Below, one piece after another: positions 22,490 through 23,103 of a DNA stretch of 23,103 nt (the first letter of the stretch is position 1; every line of letters starts with the position of its first letter). The position numbers were made by a program, and so were the translations under genes. The DNA comes from an uncultured Collinsella sp. (GTDB taxonomy: Bacteria > Actinomycetota > Coriobacteriia > Coriobacteriales > Coriobacteriaceae): NCBI GenBank assembly GCA_902482035.1, contig CABSYW010000038.1:1-23103 (forward strand). Direction: 5' to 3'. The notes beneath the pieces were generated by a model. The model was not told the origin of the DNA. It did not search any database and was given only the letters and a program-made list of their open reading frames with translations.

Positions 22490-23034
22490 TGGACGCCCGC
22501 GAGCGTCGCCGTGCCATCATGGCCGTGCTCGAGAGAGCCAAAGATCCTGTCTCGGGCAGTGCGCTTGCCCGCGAGGTTGGCGTGAGCCGTCAGGTCGTGG
22601 TGCAGGACATCGCCCTGCTGCGCGCCGACGGGCACGATATCGTCGCCACCAATCGCGGCTATGTACTACAGGAGGCGGCGAGCAGCCCGGCTGTGCCCAC
22701 GCGTCTGGTCAAGGTTCGCCACGGCGTGGAGCAAGCGGGCGATGAGCTCACGAGTATCGTCGACGCCGGCGGCGCCGTGCTCAACGTGATCGTCAACCAC
22801 CGCGTGTACGGCAAGATCACGGCCGACCTGGACATCCGCAATCGTCGCGATGTTGAGCGCTACCTGCACGATATCGAGAGCGGCAAGAGCTTTCCGCTGC
22901 TGACGGTAACCAGCGGTTATCACTTCCACCGCATTGCGGCAGAAGACGAGCAAACCCTCGACGAGATCGAGGCCATGCTCAAGGAGAAGGGCTATCTGGC
23001 AGATCTGATGCCCTATGAAGATGACCTGTCCTAG
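22489..23034 (+). CDS. niaR: NiaR-type transcriptional repressor (HTH-3H)
   Basis: This is a 181-residue niacin-responsive repressor of NAD biosynthesis genes. It has an N-terminal HTH_11-type winged helix (about 5-62; SGSALAREVGVSRQVVVQDI) and a C-terminal 3H domain (about 72-170) with VNHRVYGKI (102-110) and SGYHFHRI (142-149). From memory, the Thermotoga family member binds a metal through His79, Glu87, His145 and His147; here His78, Glu86, His145 and His147 occupy matching places. The ATG overlaps the nadC stop by one base (TAATG) with a weak ribosome site, so it is probably translated by coupling. It likely controls its own operon through the palindrome upstream of nadA. It is cytoplasmic and complete. 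Confidence 0.94.
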   Translation: MDARERRRAIMAVLERAKDPVSGSALAREVGVSRQVVVQDIALLRADGHDIVATNRGYVLQEAASSPAVPTRLVKVRHGVEQAGDELTSIVDAGGAVLNVIVNHRVYGKITADLDIRNRRDVERYLHDIESGKSFPLLTVTSGYHFHRIAAEDEQTLDEIEAMLKEKGYLADLMPYEDDLS

Positions 23035-23047
23035 TAACGACGAATGC

Positions 23048-23087
23048 AAAAGGAGGCCTCCGCGGCGATGCGGAGGCCTCCTTTTTT
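23048..23087 (+). terminator. Terminator of the nad operon
   Basis: AAAAGGAGGCCTCCGC (23048-23063) and GCGGAGGCCTCC (23070-23081) plus TTTTTT form a stem of 12 G/C-rich pairs, extended by A:T pairs, with loop GGCGAT. The A-run on the other side means it could also stop transcription from the opposite direction. It begins 14 bases after the niaR stop. Confidence 0.95.
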
Positions 23088-23103
23088 GTGCACGGTGTAC
23101 TTG

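Overview
The window reads as chromosomal DNA of a GC-rich Gram-positive gut anaerobe. The best guess is a member of the Coriobacteriia (Collinsella-like). That rests on the combination of a PTS IIA protein, lipobox and sortase-type surface proteins, a complete hyp gene set for [NiFe]-hydrogenase maturation, and a nadABC-niaR operon, plus codon use rich in GCC, GGC and GAC. No rRNA, tRNA, CRISPR array, prophage or complete insertion sequence was seen. The species is inference.

Layout. (1) 1-1880, + strand: a PTS glucose-type IIA gene with a clear terminator, a small lipoprotein gene, then about 500 bases without a gene but dense in hairpins and short repeats. These include a 100-base nested palindrome and three hairpin units spaced exactly 62 bases apart. 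(2) 1879-8522, - strand: a HAD phosphatase, then a hydrogenase-maturation cluster. In transcription order this is a small His-containing helical protein, nikR (with an unusual metal-ligand-rich N-terminal extension), hypF, hypC, hypD and hypE. hypA and hypB are not here. (3) 8743-9775: thioredoxin (-) and, divergent from it, a protein that looks like a degenerate uracil-DNA-glycosylase-fold protein (+). (4) 9794-11793, - strand: an AgrC-type sensor kinase and a LytTR response regulator with a one-base overlap. (5) 12037-18681, +: one giant (2214 aa) cell-wall-anchored surface protein. It has a signal peptide, a probable beta-helix head, Cys/His ribbon-like modules, a near-exact duplication of a ~460-residue multidomain block, a Thr-rich stretch and an LPESG sorting signal. 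(6) 18733-19163: three consecutive inverted-repeat structures. The first is a 209-base MITE-like element with 49-base terminal inverted repeats. The last is a perfect 19-bp palindrome placed as an operator. (7) 19167-23034, +: nadA-nadB-nadC-niaR for de novo NAD synthesis and its repressor, closed by a strong terminator.

How the parts work together. HypF, HypC, HypD and HypE make and transfer the Fe(CN)2CO ligands of [NiFe]-hydrogenases, and NikR at the head of the cluster suggests nickel-dependent control. NadA, NadB and NadC convert aspartate and dihydroxyacetone phosphate to nicotinate mononucleotide. NiaR probably shuts the operon off when niacin is available, by binding the palindrome that overlaps the predicted promoter. 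The sensor/regulator pair lies divergent to the giant surface protein and may control it, but this is only positional inference.
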